A stretch of DNA of 64,000 nt from positions 2,728,001-2,792,000 of the forward strand of contig NZ_HG992749.1 of assembly GCF_905175385.1 (NCBI RefSeq), read 5' to 3'. Of this stretch, positions 32,038 to 43,483 are shown piece after piece (within the stretch, counting starts at the first letter, position 1; the number at the start of each line of letters is the position of its first letter). Made by a program: the position numbers and the translations under genes. The DNA is from Vibrio sp. B1FLJ16 (GTDB lineage Bacteria > Pseudomonadota > Gammaproteobacteria > Enterobacterales > Vibrionaceae). The notes under the pieces are model-generated. The model worked only from the letters and a program-made list of their open reading frames with translations, searched no databases and was not told where the DNA came from.

Positions 32038-34445
32038 TTAAAACAGCCCCGCTAGGCGGTTAAGATCAGATTGAATTGCACCTGCCGTGACTTCCCGCCC
32101 TGCACCCGGGCCACGGATCACTAGCGGATTATCCCTGTACCACTTGCTTTCAATAGCAAAGATATTGTCACATGGTAGCAGGTTAGCCAGCGCATCCTCC
32201 CGCGACAACGCTTCGATACCGACGGTCGCTTTGCCATCTTTTTCCAAACGGGCCACATAGCGAAGTACTTGATCGTTTCTCTGAGCTTTGTTTAAGCGAT
32301 TTGCAAGGTTTGGCTGAGCAAGTCTGCATTATCGAAAAACTCATCCAAACTCAGATCACGCAGCTCTTCAGGCACCAATGATTCTACTTTTATACTTTCC
32401 GGTTCGATATCGAGACCAGACTCACGAGCCAGAATCACCAGTTTACGCATCACATCCGAACCATCGAGGTCAGATCGGGGGTCAGGCTCGGTTAAGCCTT
32501 GTTGCCAGGCTAAATCAACCAACTCGCTAAATGGTACTGATCCATCAAACTGCTGGAACAGCCACGAAAGCGTGCCGGAAAATACCCCCGAAAGTGCGAC
32601 GATTTCATCACCACTCTCACGCAGGTCGCGGACGGTATGGTTAATTGGTAATCCCGCGCCTACTGTTGCATTGTAAAGCCAGTGACGACCAATCTTTGCA
32701 AAAGCATCCTGAACCTGATGGTAGTATTCGCTGTCCGCCGAGCCTGCCACTTTGTTCGCAGAGATTAAGTGGATGCCCTGCTGAGCAATATCAACGTAAC
32801 TGCTTGCCAGCTCTTTACTTGCGGTAACATCAAGGACAACGGCCTCGTCGTATTCCTGAAGAGCGCCAAGACGGGTCAGCCAGGCACCGTCATTCTCAGT
32901 ACTTTCATCATTGAATCGCGTGGAAACGCTGTTTGCATCAATGCCCTGCTCATCAAACCAGTACTTCTGACTATCAACCACGGCGACCAAATCGAAACTC
33001 ATGCCATGACGCTTTTCAAGCTCACTTTTCTGTGTAGCAAACAGATTTAGCCAGCTCGACCCGATGTTGCCTTTACCACATAATGCAACCGCTACGCGTT
33101 TTTGTGCCTGAAAAAGCTGGCTGTGAATGGTTTGAACCAGTTCCTCGGTATTGGTGCGACGCAATACCGCCACCAGACTCAAGCCCGACTCGGTTTCAGA
33201 TATAAACTCTACCGGCAAATGTTTTAGTTTTTGCTGGAAACCAAAGCAGTGATTAGCATTAGTGGTCACACCCGCACCTACGGCGGCTAACAAAGAATAC
33301 CCCTCTGCCAGAGTAATATCCGCCTCTGACAAAGATGCCTGCAGATACTTGAGTGCACCACCGGCGATCTCTGCCGTGTACGCCAGTCGTAGTATGTGTT
33401 GTTCAGACTGCACCTCAAATGCGAGCGGCTCCAACTGAGCACGTTTAAGAGATTCGAGCACATCAGTCTGAGTTTTTTCAAAATCATGTCCGTGTGCAAA
33501 CGAAAGCTCTACCAGCAAGACCTCATCAAGCGACGTGATGATTTTCGCTCCGCGACCAGATGCCAGTACACGTTCAATACGAGTCGAACCTGACTCTGGC
33601 TGGTAACTGCACTTGAGGCTCAGATCCATTGCACTTTGAGCCACTGGCTGAAGCGTTCGGCTGTGCAAGACAGGAGCCGCCAGGCGGGCAAGTTCACTGG
33701 CTTCATCCAAACGTAAAAGCGGTAATAGACACGCATCAGAGACTAAACGCGGATCGGCACTGTAAACACCGGCCACATCACTCCAGATAGTCACTGTACT
33801 GACCTCAGCAAGCGCACCAATTACCGTCGCAGAATAGTCTGAACCATTACGGCCAAGCAGAACAGTCTCACCTTGCTCGTTCTGTGCCATGAAACCTGTG
33901 ATGATCACTCGCTTGTGGCTATGCTGCGCGAGTGTTTCTTTAAGAAGCGGGTACGAACGAGCACGGTCGACTTCAGGCTGAGTGCCGGCTTCCGCACGTA
34001 AGAATGTACGAGCGTCTTGCGCGACGGCCGGGATATCCTGCTGGCTCAGTAATGCCGCCAGTAAACGTGAAGACCATACCTCTCCGTGGCCTAATACCGC
34101 CGCTTTTTGCGCGTCGGTCAGAGGGGAAGTTAGCTCAGCCAATGTACTGAACTCGTCATTCAACGAAGCAAGCAGTTGTTCCTGAACTTCACCTTCTAGC
34201 AGGTCTTCAATCAGACTGCTTTGAAACAGTCGCAAGTTATGCAGAGCTTCATGGGCAATCCGGCCATCTTTGTCTAAGCCTTCCAGAAACTCAATTAAGT
34301 GGTTAGTCGTTTTACCTGCTGCCGATACCACTACCAAATCATTTTCTTTAGAGTACTCTTTGAGAATACCCGCTACACGTAAGTAGCACTCCGGGTTTGC
34401 CAGGCTGCTACCGCCAAACTTATGTAGCTGACGTAGTACAGTCAT
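32038..34445 (-). pseudogene. metL: Bifunctional aspartokinase II / homoserine dehydrogenase II, frameshifted
   Basis: Residues 1 to about 450 are the aspartokinase (LRQLHKFGGSSLANPE) and the rest the homoserine dehydrogenase (VALCGKGNIGSSWL; ISANKVAGS). The first frame stops at 32292 after LLSQTLQIA. The adjacent frame continues as NRLNKAQRNDQVLRYVARLEK to GPGAGREVTAGAIQSDLNRL, ending at 32038. One missing base near 32300-32315 explains both; restored, the protein would be about 802 aa, as in the family. As read, the last 80-odd residues, including DNPLVIRGPGAG, are lost. It starts 10 bp after metB. Mutation or sequencing error cannot be told apart. Confidence 0.9.
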
Positions 34446-34455
34446 CAGTACTCTC

Positions 34456-35619
34456 CTATTGCTGTGCAGATTTGGTAAAGGCTTGTTCAAGGTCAGCGAT
34501 CAGATCTTGCGCATCTTCCAGTCCGACAGAAAGGCGCAGCAATTGCTGAGAGACGCCAGCTTCTGCCAACGCTTCCTCACCCATCGCACGGTGTGTCATT
34601 GATGCTGGGTGACATATCAGGCTCTCTACCCCACCAAGTGACTCAGCAAGAGAGAATAACTGCAGCTCTTTAACAAACGCTTTGAGCTGCTCAATTGAGC
34701 CGCCAAACTCAAAACTCAGCATTGAACCAAAACCAGATTGCTGCTTCTTAGCAATCTCATGTCCCGGGTGTTCTGGCAGACTCGGATGATAAATTTTTGC
34801 TACTAAAGACTGTTTCTTCAGGTAAGCCAGCACTTGCTGGGAGCTCTCTTCATGCACTCGCATACGTGCGCCTAAAGTACGGATACCTCTTAGCGTCATG
34901 TAGCTATCAAATGGTGTGCCTGTCGCACCAATGCAGTTGCCCCACCACGCCAGCTCTTCTGCATGCTCTTGTGTTTTGGTGATCACCACCCCACCAATCA
35001 CATCTGAGTGACCATTGATGTATTTTGTCGTGGAGTGAATAACGAAGTCGGCCCCAAGGTCTAAAGGCTTTTGGTACACAGGTGTCAAAAAAGTATTGTC
35101 TACCGCGACTAAGGCACCAATTTGTTTTGCTTTTTCACATACTGCAGCAATATCCACCACACGAACCAGAGGGTTCGAGGGGGTTTCTAACAAAATCAGT
35201 TTTGGCTTTTGCGCCAATGCGGCATCAAGTGCCTGCTCGTCAGATTGATCAACAAACAGTACCCTGAAATCGCCTTTGTTAGAGCGGGTGTTGAACAGAC
35301 GGTAAGTACCGCCGTAGCAATCATGTGGCGCTACAATCAGGTCATCAGGACCAATAAACGCAGAAACCCACAAGTTCAGTGCTGACGTACCGCAGTTAGT
35401 GACCACAGCCCCTTTACCTGACTCTAACTCAGACAGAGCACTTTCCAACAACCCTCGGTTCGGATTACCTGAACGGGTGTAATCGTACTTTGGAACTTCC
35501 CCAAATGCAGGAAAGCCGTAATTTGTTGAAAGGTAGATAGGTGGTACGACAGCATGATATTGAGTATCAGATTCTATGCCAGTGCGTACAGCAATGGTCG
35601 CGGGCTTGCGGGTGCTCAT
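34456..35619 (-). CDS. metB: Cystathionine gamma-synthase
   Basis: MetB condenses O-succinylhomoserine with cysteine to give cystathionine. The 387-aa Cys/Met PLP protein has YDYTRSGNPNR, the PLP lysine in VIHSTTKYINGHSDVIGG and the C-terminal SLGGVESLICHPASMTH. A cystathionine beta-lyase is less likely because of the operon with metL and the divergent metJ. Four met boxes lie upstream. Confidence 0.95.
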   Translation of the reverse strand: MSTRKPATIAVRTGIESDTQYHAVVPPIYLSTNYGFPAFGEVPKYDYTRSGNPNRGLLESALSELESGKGAVVTNCGTSALNLWVSAFIGPDDLIVAPHDCYGGTYRLFNTRSNKGDFRVLFVDQSDEQALDAALAQKPKLILLETPSNPLVRVVDIAAVCEKAKQIGALVAVDNTFLTPVYQKPLDLGADFVIHSTTKYINGHSDVIGGVVITKTQEHAEELAWWGNCIGATGTPFDSYMTLRGIRTLGARMRVHEESSQQVLAYLKKQSLVAKIYHPSLPEHPGHEIAKKQQSGFGSMLSFEFGGSIEQLKAFVKELQLFSLAESLGGVESLICHPASMTHRAMGEEALAEAGVSQQLLRLSVGLEDAQDLIADLEQAFTKSAQQ

Positions 35620-35737
35620 GGGTGTATCCTTTCACAAGTGGTGACTTCTAAATAGGAATGCGCTATACCTGAACTATCAGATTCAATGAATTGCACATTT
35701 CCCTCACTATTCTTGTCACTTTACTCGTCTATTTTTG

Positions 35738-35769
35738 AGACGTCAACACTTCTAGACGTCTATATGTCT
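35738..35769. promoter_or_regulatory. Four tandem met boxes between metB and metJ
   Basis: The units are AGACGTCA, ACACTTCT, AGACGTCT (perfect) and ATATGTCT without gaps. They lie between the divergent metBL and metJ genes and should serve both promoters. Confidence 0.85.
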
Positions 35770-35844
35770 TTGCTTATGGCAGTAAATGCAGCTAAAATCA
35801 GCAACTCAATTATTTTTAACCCATTACAAATATGAAGGTACGCA

Positions 35845-36165
35845 ATGGCTGACTGGAATGGCGAATACATTAGCCCGTATGCTGAGCATGGAAAGAAAAG
35901 CGAACAAGTAAAAAAAATCACTGTATCTATCCCGCTGAAAGTTTTAAAAGTGCTAACTGATGAGCGTACTCGTCGTCAGATCAACAACTTACGCCACGCA
36001 ACCAATAGCGAACTGCTATGCGAAGCATTCCTGCACGCGTATACAGGCCAGCCGCTTCCAACGGATGAAGACCTTCGTAAAGATCGCCCAGATGATATCC
36101 CGACAGAAGCGAAAGCGCTGATGACGGAAATGGGTATCGAATTTGAGTCATTTGACGAAGAGTAA
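35845..36165 (+). CDS. metJ: Methionine repressor MetJ
   Basis: MetJ is the SAM-dependent ribbon-helix-helix repressor of methionine genes. The 106 aa include the DNA-contact strand [20 protein letters not shown] and the helix [26 protein letters not shown], and the length is standard. It is divergent from metB and has operator arrays here and at metF. Confidence 0.98.
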   Translation: MADWNGEYISPYAEHGKKSEQVKKITVSIPLKVLKVLTDERTRRQINNLRHATNSELLCEAFLHAYTGQPLPTDEDLRKDRPDDIPTEAKALMTEMGIEFESFDEE

Positions 36166-36223
36166 TTAGCGTCAAAACGAATCTAACGAATGGTGATTCA
36201 GATTCTGGGACCAAAATGACATA

Positions 36224-36255
36224 AAAAAATGGGACGCCATCGCGTCCCATTTTTT
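36224..36255. terminator. Bidirectional terminator between metJ and malic enzyme
   Basis: 13-bp stem AAAAAATGGGACG / CGTCCCATTTTTT with a 6-nt loop between convergent genes. Confidence 0.9.
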
Positions 36256-36294
36256 GTACATGTTTTACAACAGCTAATTACTCAGCCATATTGA

Positions 36295-37572
36295 TCACGC
36301 AGACATATAGTTTTCCGGCATTTCAATACGAGCAACACCTGAGTCAACAGCAGCTTGAGCGACCGCTTTTGCAACACGTGGCAGCAGACGGGCATCCATT
36401 GGTTTAGGAATGATGTAGTCAGAGCCAAACTCCAGCTTATCTACACCTGCCGCTTTCAATACCGCTTCCGGCACTGGCTCTTTAGCCAACTGACGAATAG
36501 CGTCAACCGCCGCCAGTTTCATTTCATCATTGATTTCACTTGCCCGGACATCAAGCGCACCACGGAAAATGAATGGGAAACAAAGCACGTTGTTAACCTG
36601 GTTCGGGTAATCACTACGTCCGGTACCCATAATAAGATCATCACGCACTTCATGAGCAAGCTCTGGCTTGATTTCAGGGTCCGGGTTTGAACACGCAAAA
36701 ACAATTGGTTTGTCTGCCATTAACTTCAGAGCTTCGGCTGGTAAAAGATTCGGACCAGAAACACCAAGGAACAGATCCGCACCTTCAATCACGTCCTCTA
36801 AAGTACGCTTATCAGTGTTGTTCGCAAACAACTGTTTGTACTCGTTTAGATCGTCACGACGCGTATGAATTACGCCTTTACGATCCAGCATATAAATCTT
36901 TTCACGCATTGCACCACACTTGATCAGCAGTTCCATACAAGCAACCGCTGCAGCCCCGGCACCCAGACACACAATAACCGACTCTTCGAGTTTCTTACCT
37001 TGCAGCTCGATGGCATTGAGCATACCTGCAGCCGTAACGATAGCTGTACCGTGCTGGTCATCATGGAAGACAGGAACGTCACAGCGCTCAATAAGACGCT
37101 TTTCAATTTCAAAACAGTCCGGTGCCTTGATATCTTCAAGGTTGATGCCACCGAATGTATCAGCAATGCTCGCTACGGTATTAACGAACTCATCAATAGT
37201 GCGGTGCTTTACTTCAATATCAATTGAATCCAGGCCTGCAAAACGCTTAAACAGTAACGCTTTACCTTCCATAACTGGTTTAGAAGCAAGAGGACCAAGG
37301 TTACCCAGACCAAGAATAGCAGTACCGTTAGAAATCACGGCAACCATGTTACCTTTCGCGGTGTACTTATAGACATTATCAGGATTTTGCGCGATTTCAC
37401 GTACAGGTTCGGCAACGCCAGGGCTGTATGCTAATGCAAGGTCACCTGCGGTTTCCGCTGGCTTAGTTAACTCAACAGCTATTTTACCCGGGGTTGGGTA
37501 AGCATGGTAATCAAGAGCTTGTTGACGCTTTTCTTCTTCCGGAGTTACTGCTTGGCTGTTCTCTTCAGACAT
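36295..37572 (-). CDS. Malic enzyme, short form without phosphotransacetylase domain
   Basis: The enzyme decarboxylates malate to pyruvate with NAD(P). The 425 aa carry the malic domain (ALAYSPGVAEPV, VPVFHDDQHGTA) and a Rossmann domain with CLGAGAAAVACMELL. It is the MaeB-like type but lacks the C-terminal phosphotransacetylase domain of E. coli MaeB (759 aa). Cofactor preference cannot be read from the sequence. It converges with metJ. Confidence 0.92.
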   Translation of the reverse strand: MSEENSQAVTPEEEKRQQALDYHAYPTPGKIAVELTKPAETAGDLALAYSPGVAEPVREIAQNPDNVYKYTAKGNMVAVISNGTAILGLGNLGPLASKPVMEGKALLFKRFAGLDSIDIEVKHRTIDEFVNTVASIADTFGGINLEDIKAPDCFEIEKRLIERCDVPVFHDDQHGTAIVTAAGMLNAIELQGKKLEESVIVCLGAGAAAVACMELLIKCGAMREKIYMLDRKGVIHTRRDDLNEYKQLFANNTDKRTLEDVIEGADLFLGVSGPNLLPAEALKLMADKPIVFACSNPDPEIKPELAHEVRDDLIMGTGRSDYPNQVNNVLCFPFIFRGALDVRASEINDEMKLAAVDAIRQLAKEPVPEAVLKAAGVDKLEFGSDYIIPKPMDARLLPRVAKAVAQAAVDSGVARIEMPENYMSA

Positions 37573-37709
37573 GGGGGTCTCTTTTTTTATTTTATAGGTA
37601 AGGGGGAATAAATTCTAAATGATAGAAATCAATCTTCATAGATAAGAATGCGAGCAATATCCTTAAAATGAATGACAATAAAAGAGATTAGACCAGATAA
37701 ACAGGAAAA

Positions 37710-37733
37710 GCACCTAACTTTTAAGTCAGGTGC
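37710..37733 (-). terminator. Terminator after bfr
   Basis: Stem GCACCT-A-ACTT / AAGT-C-AGGTGC with an internal mismatch, followed by TTTT on the minus strand. Confidence 0.65.
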
Positions 37734-37781
37734 ACTACTCTAGGGATTGGTGAGGACTTCTAACTGATTGGGAGCTAGAGA

Positions 37782-38267
37782 TTATTCGTCGTCATCTTCA
37801 TCAACATACTGTGATTGCAGATAGTTGGCGATGCCGGACATTTCGATCAGACCCAGCTGAGTTTCCAGCCAGTCGACATGCTCTTCTTCATCTTGAAGAA
37901 TATCTTGAAACAAATCACGGGAAACATAATCGCGAATATCTTCCGAATAAGCGATTGCGTCTTTGAGATCTGGGATAGCAGCCATTTCCAATTTGAGATC
38001 GCATTCGAGCATTTCTTTGGTATCTTCGCCGATCATCAGTTTGCCTAGATCTTGCAGGTTAGGTAAACCTTCTAAAAACAGAATACGTTCGATTAAATGA
38101 TCAGCGTGGTTCATTTCATCAATAGACTCGTGATACTCCTTATCGGCGAGGTGCTTTAAGCCCCAGTCCTTGTACATACGAGCATGAAGAAAATATTGAT
38201 TAATAGCGACGAGCTCGTTACCGAGTACTTTGTTGAGATGTTGTATTATGATTGGATCGCCTTTCAT
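37782..38267 (-). CDS. bfr: Bacterioferritin
   Basis: Bfr forms a 24-mer that stores iron. The 161 aa carry ferroxidase ligands E18, E51 and H54 and the heme ligand M52 in [13 protein letters not shown]. The C-terminus is acidic (VDEDDDE). ATG 38267 has a GAGGGG Shine-Dalgarno; the upstream in-frame extension is not conserved. It lies 96 bp after bfd. Confidence 0.96.
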   Translation of the reverse strand: MKGDPIIIQHLNKVLGNELVAINQYFLHARMYKDWGLKHLADKEYHESIDEMNHADHLIERILFLEGLPNLQDLGKLMIGEDTKEMLECDLKLEMAAIPDLKDAIAYSEDIRDYVSRDLFQDILQDEEEHVDWLETQLGLIEMSGIANYLQSQYVDEDDDE

Positions 38268-38363
38268 GGAAAAGCCCCTCCTCTTTTTAGGCTTCATTTA
38301 AATGTAGAAGCAAATGAGAAGGTGTCAAAAGGCGCAACTACCTTCACCGTATCATTACGGTGG

Positions 38364-38549
38364 TTAGCAGGCTTGTTTTAGTTCAGTGTAATGCTCAGCT
38401 AAAATTTCTTTGGCTTGTCTGATGCATTTACCACACTGGCTGCCCAGTGCCGTACATCGCTTTATCCCTCTTATATCCGTTATGCCTTCATCCATCGCTA
38501 ACTTTCTAATTTTCTTGTCAGAAACACTATGACAAAGACACACAAACAT
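38364..38549 (-). CDS. bfd: Bacterioferritin-associated ferredoxin
   Basis: Bfd carries a [2Fe-2S] cluster and reduces Bfr to release iron. The 61 aa start MFVCLCHSVSDKKIRKL and have four cysteines as CxC (4 and 6) and CxxC in GSQCGKCIR. ATG 38549 gives the family start; the 26-residue upstream extension is spurious. A perfect dyad at 38591-38609 sits in its promoter. Confidence 0.93.
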   Translation of the reverse strand: MFVCLCHSVSDKKIRKLAMDEGITDIRGIKRCTALGSQCGKCIRQAKEILAEHYTELKQAC

Positions 38550-38590
38550 ACTCTGAAACCCAATAGAAATAACCCGAGGAGAATAATATA

Positions 38591-38609
38591 AACAAGAATA
38601 GTTCTTGTT
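38591..38609. promoter_or_regulatory. Perfect dyad in the bfd promoter, candidate Fur or other operator
   Basis: AACAAGAA-TAG-TTCTTGTT is a perfect 8-3-8 inverted repeat. It lies just upstream of a -10-like TATATT on the minus strand. It matches the 19-bp Fur consensus at about half its positions, so Fur is possible but not certain. The rest of 38610-38795 shows no gene. Confidence 0.4.
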
Positions 38610-38795
38610 ACCAGTCGTATTGTGCATTCAACTCAGAACATTTAGTTATATAGATTTTTATATGGCAGGTAAGGATCAAGCACTTAGGGAAGGAGGGTTA
38701 ACTGGGAAATTTTTTAGCAAATAAGAGTCTGTTTTAACAAATAAAAAATACGAGGATTACTTATCGGCTTATAACCAAATAAGAATTTAGAAATG

Positions 38796-38824
38796 AAAAA
38801 AGGGAAGCCAAAGCCTCCCTTTTT
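38796..38824 (-). terminator. Terminator of the str operon after tuf
   Basis: AAAAAGGGAAGC / GCCTCCCTTTTT stem with one mismatch and an A/T-rich flank, 60 bp past tuf. Confidence 0.75.
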
Positions 38825-38884
38825 CTTGCTTGCGTTTTCTTCAAAGTGAAGAAAAGTGCAAGATTTCGCTTAATTCGTTATGAA

Positions 38885-40069
38885 TTAGTCGAAGATCTTA
38901 GCAACAACACCAGCACCTACTGTACGGCCACCTTCACGGATCGCGAAACGTAGACCTTCGTCCATTGCGATTGGTGCGATTAGCTCAACAGTCATCTGTA
39001 CGTTGTCACCAGGCATTACCATTTCTACGCCGTCTGGTAGAGTGATGTCACCAGTTACGTCAGTTGTACGGAAGTAGAACTGTGGACGGTAGCCTTTGAA
39101 GAATGGAGTGTGACGACCACCTTCATCTTTAGACAGTACGTATACTTCTGATTCAAACTTAGTGTGTGGAGTGATTGAACCTGGCTTAGCTAGTACTTGA
39201 CCACGTTCTACTTCGTCACGCTTAGTACCACGTAGAAGTGCACCAACGTTCTCACCCGCACGACCTTCGTCTAGAAGCTTACGGAACATTTCAACACCAG
39301 TACATGTAGTAGTAGTAGTGTCTTTGATACCTACGATAGCAACTTCGTCACCTACGTTTAGGATACCACGTTCGATACGACCAGTTACTACTGTACCACG
39401 GCCTTGGATCGAGAATACGTCTTCGATAGGCATTAGGAACGGTAGATCGATTGCACGCTCTGGCTCTGGGATGTATGAATCTAGCGCTTCAGCTAGTTCA
39501 ACGATTTTCGCTTCCCACTGCTCTTCGCCGTTTAGTGCGCCTAGTGCAGAACCTTGGATAACTGGTAGGTCATCACCTGGGAAGTCGTACTCAGAAAGAA
39601 GTTCACGAACTTCCATTTCTACTAGTTCTAGTAGCTCTTCATCGTCAACCATGTCACATTTGTTCATGAATACGATGATGTATGGGATACCAACCTGACG
39701 GCCTAGTAGGATGTGCTCACGAGTTTGTGGCATTGGGCCATCTGTTGCAGCAACAACTAGGATACCACCGTCCATCTGTGCAGCACCAGTGATCATGTTT
39801 TTAACATAGTCAGCGTGTCCTGGGCAGTCTACGTGTGCGTAGTGACGGCTTGGAGTGTCGTACTCTACGTGAGACGTTGCGATTGTGATACCACGCTCAC
39901 GCTCTTCTGGAGCGTTATCGATAGATGCGAAGTCACGAGCAGCACCGCCGTACACTTTTGCAAGAGTAGTACAGATAGCAGCAGTTAGAGTTGTTTTACC
40001 GTGGTCAACGTGGCCGATAGTACCAACGTTTACGTGCGGTTTTACACGTTCAAATTTTTCTTTAGACAC
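38885..40069 (-). CDS. tuf: Elongation factor Tu
   Basis: EF-Tu delivers aminoacyl-tRNA to the ribosome. The 394 aa start at GTG 40069 and contain G1 [10 protein letters not shown]3 [12 protein letters not shown] and G4 NKCD. It is the last gene of the str operon, 153 bp after fusA. It is the tufA-position copy; a second copy elsewhere is likely but not in this window. Confidence 0.98.
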   Translation of the reverse strand: MSKEKFERVKPHVNVGTIGHVDHGKTTLTAAICTTLAKVYGGAARDFASIDNAPEERERGITIATSHVEYDTPSRHYAHVDCPGHADYVKNMITGAAQMDGGILVVAATDGPMPQTREHILLGRQVGIPYIIVFMNKCDMVDDEELLELVEMEVRELLSEYDFPGDDLPVIQGSALGALNGEEQWEAKIVELAEALDSYIPEPERAIDLPFLMPIEDVFSIQGRGTVVTGRIERGILNVGDEVAIVGIKDTTTTTCTGVEMFRKLLDEGRAGENVGALLRGTKRDEVERGQVLAKPGSITPHTKFESEVYVLSKDEGGRHTPFFKGYRPQFYFRTTDVTGDITLPDGVEMVMPGDNVQMTVELIAPIAMDEGLRFAIREGGRTVGAGVVAKIFD

Positions 40070-40222
40070 AATCGTGTTCCTTCCTAGTTATGATTCGCCG
40101 TGATCATTATTGACCTACGACGCGCCAGATACGTTATTTTATGCGCCAACGCTCGTTAGCGCAATATTTGGACGGCTTGATCTGACAAAAAAGTCATAAA
40201 CTTTTTGTCGCTCAGTCGTCAA

Positions 40223-42322
40223 TTAGTAACCACGCTCTGCAATGATTGCATCTGCAAAGTTCTTAGGCACTTCAGCGTACTCATGGAACTCCATAGAGTA
40301 AGACGCACGGCCTTGAGTTGCAGAACGTAGGTCAGTTGCGTAACCAAACATCTCAGATAGTGGGACTTGCGCACGGATGATCTTAAGACCAGCTACGCCT
40401 TCGTCCATACCTTCGATAATGCCGCGACGACGGTTTAGGTCACCAACAACGTCACCCATCCAATCTTCCGGAGTGGTTACTTCGACATTCATCATTGGTT
40501 CTAGAATCACAGGTTGCGCTTCTAGTGCACCTTTCTTGAATGCCATTGAGCCAGCGATCTTGAACGCCATCTCACTAGAGTCTACATCGTGGTACGAACC
40601 ATCAAATAGTGTAGCTTTAATATCCAGAACAGGATAACCCGCCAGAACACCACTATTCATTTGCTCTTCGATACCTTTCGATACCGAACTGATGTATTCC
40701 TTAGGAACCACACCACCCACGATTTCGTCTACGAATACGAAACCTTCACCAGGCTCTGAAGGTTCAAGCTTAATCCACACATGACCGTATTGACCACGAC
40801 CACCTGACTGACGAACAAACTTGCCTTCCACTTCCGCTTTACCACGAATGGTTTCACGGTAAGCAACCTGAGGTTTACCAACGTTACAATCAACGCTGAA
40901 TTCACGCTTCATACGGTCTACGATGATGTCCAGGTGAAGCTCACCCATACCTGAGATCAGAGTCTGACCTGTCTCGTCGTCCGTTTCCACGCGGAACGAT
41001 GGGTCTTCCGCAGCCAGTTTACCCAGCGCGATACCCATTTTCTCTTGGTCTGCCTTAGAACGAGGTTCTACGGCAATCTGAATAACCGGTTCAGGGAACT
41101 CCATGCGCTCCAGAATCACCTTGTGGTTCTGGTCACACAGTGTGTCACCTGTGGTTACGTCTTTCAGACCGATTGCAGCGGCGATATCACCAGCGCGAAC
41201 TTCTTTTACTTCTTCACGCTTGTTTGCATGCATCTGAACAATACGACCAAAACGCTCTTTCTTCTCTTTGACAGAGTTGTAGACACCATCACCTGAGTTT
41301 ACTACACCTGAGTAAACACGCATGAAAGTAAGCGTCCCCACAAATGGGTCAGTCGCGATCTTAAACGCTAGCGCAGAGAACGGTTCGTTGTCGTCAGCGT
41401 GACGCTCAACTTCATTCTCTTTCTCATCGATACCTTTAATAGCCGGTACATCAACTGGCGATGGTAAGAAGTCGATTACTGCATCCAGTACCGCCTGAAC
41501 ACCTTTGTTCTTGAACGCACTACCACAAGTGGCAAGTACGATTTCGTTATTTAGTGTGCGAGTACGTAGCGCTTGTTTGATCTCAGCTTCAGTCAGTTCA
41601 CCTTCTTCAAGGTACTTATCCATTAGCTCTTCAGTCGCTTCAGCAGCCGACTCAACCATATGGTTGCGCCACTCTTCAGCAAGCTCGATCATGTCAGCCG
41701 GAATGTCTTCGTATGTAAACGACATGCCTTGGTCGGCTTCATTCCAGTTGATCATTTTCATCTTGATAAGGTCGATAACACCTCTGAAGTTCTCTTCTGC
41801 ACCAACGTTTAGCTGGATTGGAACAGGATTCGCACCAAGACGATTTTTAATTTGGTCCACAACGCGTAGGAAGTCTGCGCCTGCACGGTCCATCTTGTTT
41901 ACAAACACCATACGCGGAACATGGTATTTGTCTGCTTGACGCCATACAGTTTCAGACTGAGGTTCAACACCAGATGAGCCACAGAACACAACTACAGCAC
42001 CATCAAGTACACGAAGAGAACGTTCAACTTCGATAGTAAAGTCAACGTGTCCAGGAGTATCAATGATGTTCACGCGATGTTCAGGGAACTGTGCTTCCAT
42101 ACCGCGCCAGAAAGTAGTCGTCGCAGCTGAAGTGATAGTGATACCACGTTCCTGCTCCTGCTCCATCCAGTCCATGGTTGCTGCACCATCGTGAACTTCA
42201 CCGATTTTATGAGACAGACCAGTGTAGAACAGAATACGCTCTGTAGTGGTTGTTTTACCTGCATCTACGTGAGCACAGATACCGATATTACGGTAGTGCT
42301 CAATAGGAGTTTTGCGAGCCAC
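40223..42322 (-). CDS. fusA: Elongation factor G
   Basis: EF-G drives translocation and ribosome recycling. The 699 aa start at GTG 42322 and carry [36 protein letters not shown] and [10 protein letters not shown]. Domains II-V follow, ending AIIAERGY. It lies in rpsL-rpsG-fusA-tuf. EF-G genes often have paralogues in vibrios; the operon position marks this as the primary one. Confidence 0.98.
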   Translation of the reverse strand: MARKTPIEHYRNIGICAHVDAGKTTTTERILFYTGLSHKIGEVHDGAATMDWMEQEQERGITITSAATTTFWRGMEAQFPEHRVNIIDTPGHVDFTIEVERSLRVLDGAVVVFCGSSGVEPQSETVWRQADKYHVPRMVFVNKMDRAGADFLRVVDQIKNRLGANPVPIQLNVGAEENFRGVIDLIKMKMINWNEADQGMSFTYEDIPADMIELAEEWRNHMVESAAEATEELMDKYLEEGELTEAEIKQALRTRTLNNEIVLATCGSAFKNKGVQAVLDAVIDFLPSPVDVPAIKGIDEKENEVERHADDNEPFSALAFKIATDPFVGTLTFMRVYSGVVNSGDGVYNSVKEKKERFGRIVQMHANKREEVKEVRAGDIAAAIGLKDVTTGDTLCDQNHKVILERMEFPEPVIQIAVEPRSKADQEKMGIALGKLAAEDPSFRVETDDETGQTLISGMGELHLDIIVDRMKREFSVDCNVGKPQVAYRETIRGKAEVEGKFVRQSGGRGQYGHVWIKLEPSEPGEGFVFVDEIVGGVVPKEYISSVSKGIEEQMNSGVLAGYPVLDIKATLFDGSYHDVDSSEMAFKIAGSMAFKKGALEAQPVILEPMMNVEVTTPEDWMGDVVGDLNRRRGIIEGMDEGVAGLKIIRAQVPLSEMFGYATDLRSATQGRASYSMEFHEYAEVPKNFADAIIAERGY

Positions 42323-42351
42323 GATTGAATCCTCTTAACTTAGAGATAGGG

Positions 42352-42449
42352 ACTATTGCTATAGCTAAAATGCTGTCCTCTAGATATAGCAATAGTTCCT
42401 AGCATAGGCATAGGAACTAAAGAAGTGCTGCAAGGAACCTTGCAGCACT
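42352..42449 (-). promoter_or_regulatory. Three consecutive perfect hairpins between rpsG and fusA
   Basis: Hairpin A: AGTGCTGCAAG / CTTGCAGCACT with a 4-nt loop (42424-42449). Hairpin B: AGTTCCTA / TAGGAACT (42394-42418). Hairpin C: ACTATTGCTATA / TATAGCAATAGT (42352-42396). B and C share 42394-42396, so they compete. The region may tune fusA expression or mRNA processing; function is inferred. Confidence 0.55.
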
Positions 42450-42458
42450 GAAAAGGTA

Positions 42459-42929
42459 TTACCAGCGGTAATGAGCAAACGCTTTGTTCGCTTCTGCCAT
42501 ACGGTGAACGTCTTCACGTTTCTTAACAGCAGTACCTTTGTTCTCAGACGCGTCTAGCATTTCAGCAGCTAGGCGTTGAGCCATAGATTTTTCACCACGC
42601 TTGCGCGCAGCTTCAACCAACCAACGCATAGCAAGCGCGTTACGGCGAACCGGACGAACTTCTACAGGAACTTGGTAAGTTGAACCACCAACACGGCGAG
42701 ATTTAACTTCTACCGCAGGGCGTACGTTTTCAAGAGCTTCTTCAAAAATAGCTAAGTGGTCTTTACCAGACTTTTCAGCCATAGCATCTAGTGCAGTGTA
42801 AACGATTTTCTCTGCAGTAGATTTTTTACCGTCAACCATTAGGATGTTAACGAATTTTGCCAGCAATTCAGATTTGAATTTTGGATCTGGAAGGATCTTA
42901 CGCTGACCAATGACGCGACGACGTGGCAT
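42459..42929 (-). CDS. rpsG: 30S ribosomal protein S7
   Basis: The 156-aa protein starts [18 protein letters not shown] and has the [16 protein letters not shown] rRNA-binding region. S7 starts assembly of the 30S head and in E. coli represses its own operon by binding the S12-S7 intercistronic region. That region here is 100 nt (42930-43029). Confidence 0.98.
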   Translation of the reverse strand: MPRRRVIGQRKILPDPKFKSELLAKFVNILMVDGKKSTAEKIVYTALDAMAEKSGKDHLAIFEEALENVRPAVEVKSRRVGGSTYQVPVEVRPVRRNALAMRWLVEAARKRGEKSMAQRLAAEMLDASENKGTAVKKREDVHRMAEANKAFAHYRW

Positions 42930-43029
42930 GGATTTTCTCCGTTGTCTTCTTCAGGTTTTATCCAAAACTTTTCAGTTTTTTCAAAAAATTAAAAATAATT
43001 TAGTGTTTGGCCTTACTTAACGGAATCCA

Positions 43030-43407
<378 letters not shown>

Positions 43408-43483
43408 CTAGCTCCTGATTTACTTGAAAGTAAGCTTTGTGAAAAATCTATCCCAAACTACCGTTGGCAGTTAGGGACGCAAA

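Noticed and set aside
32038..32256. Small independent gene after metL
   Set aside because: It is the C-terminus of homoserine dehydrogenase (LPCDNIFAIESKWYRDNP), separated only by the frameshift.
36920..37372. 150-codon plus-strand frame opposite the malic enzyme
   Set aside because: Serine/proline/alanine-rich shadow of a conserved gene; no independent start signal.
41505..41939. 144-codon plus-strand frame opposite fusA
   Set aside because: Shadow frame within a highly conserved gene with strong codon bias.
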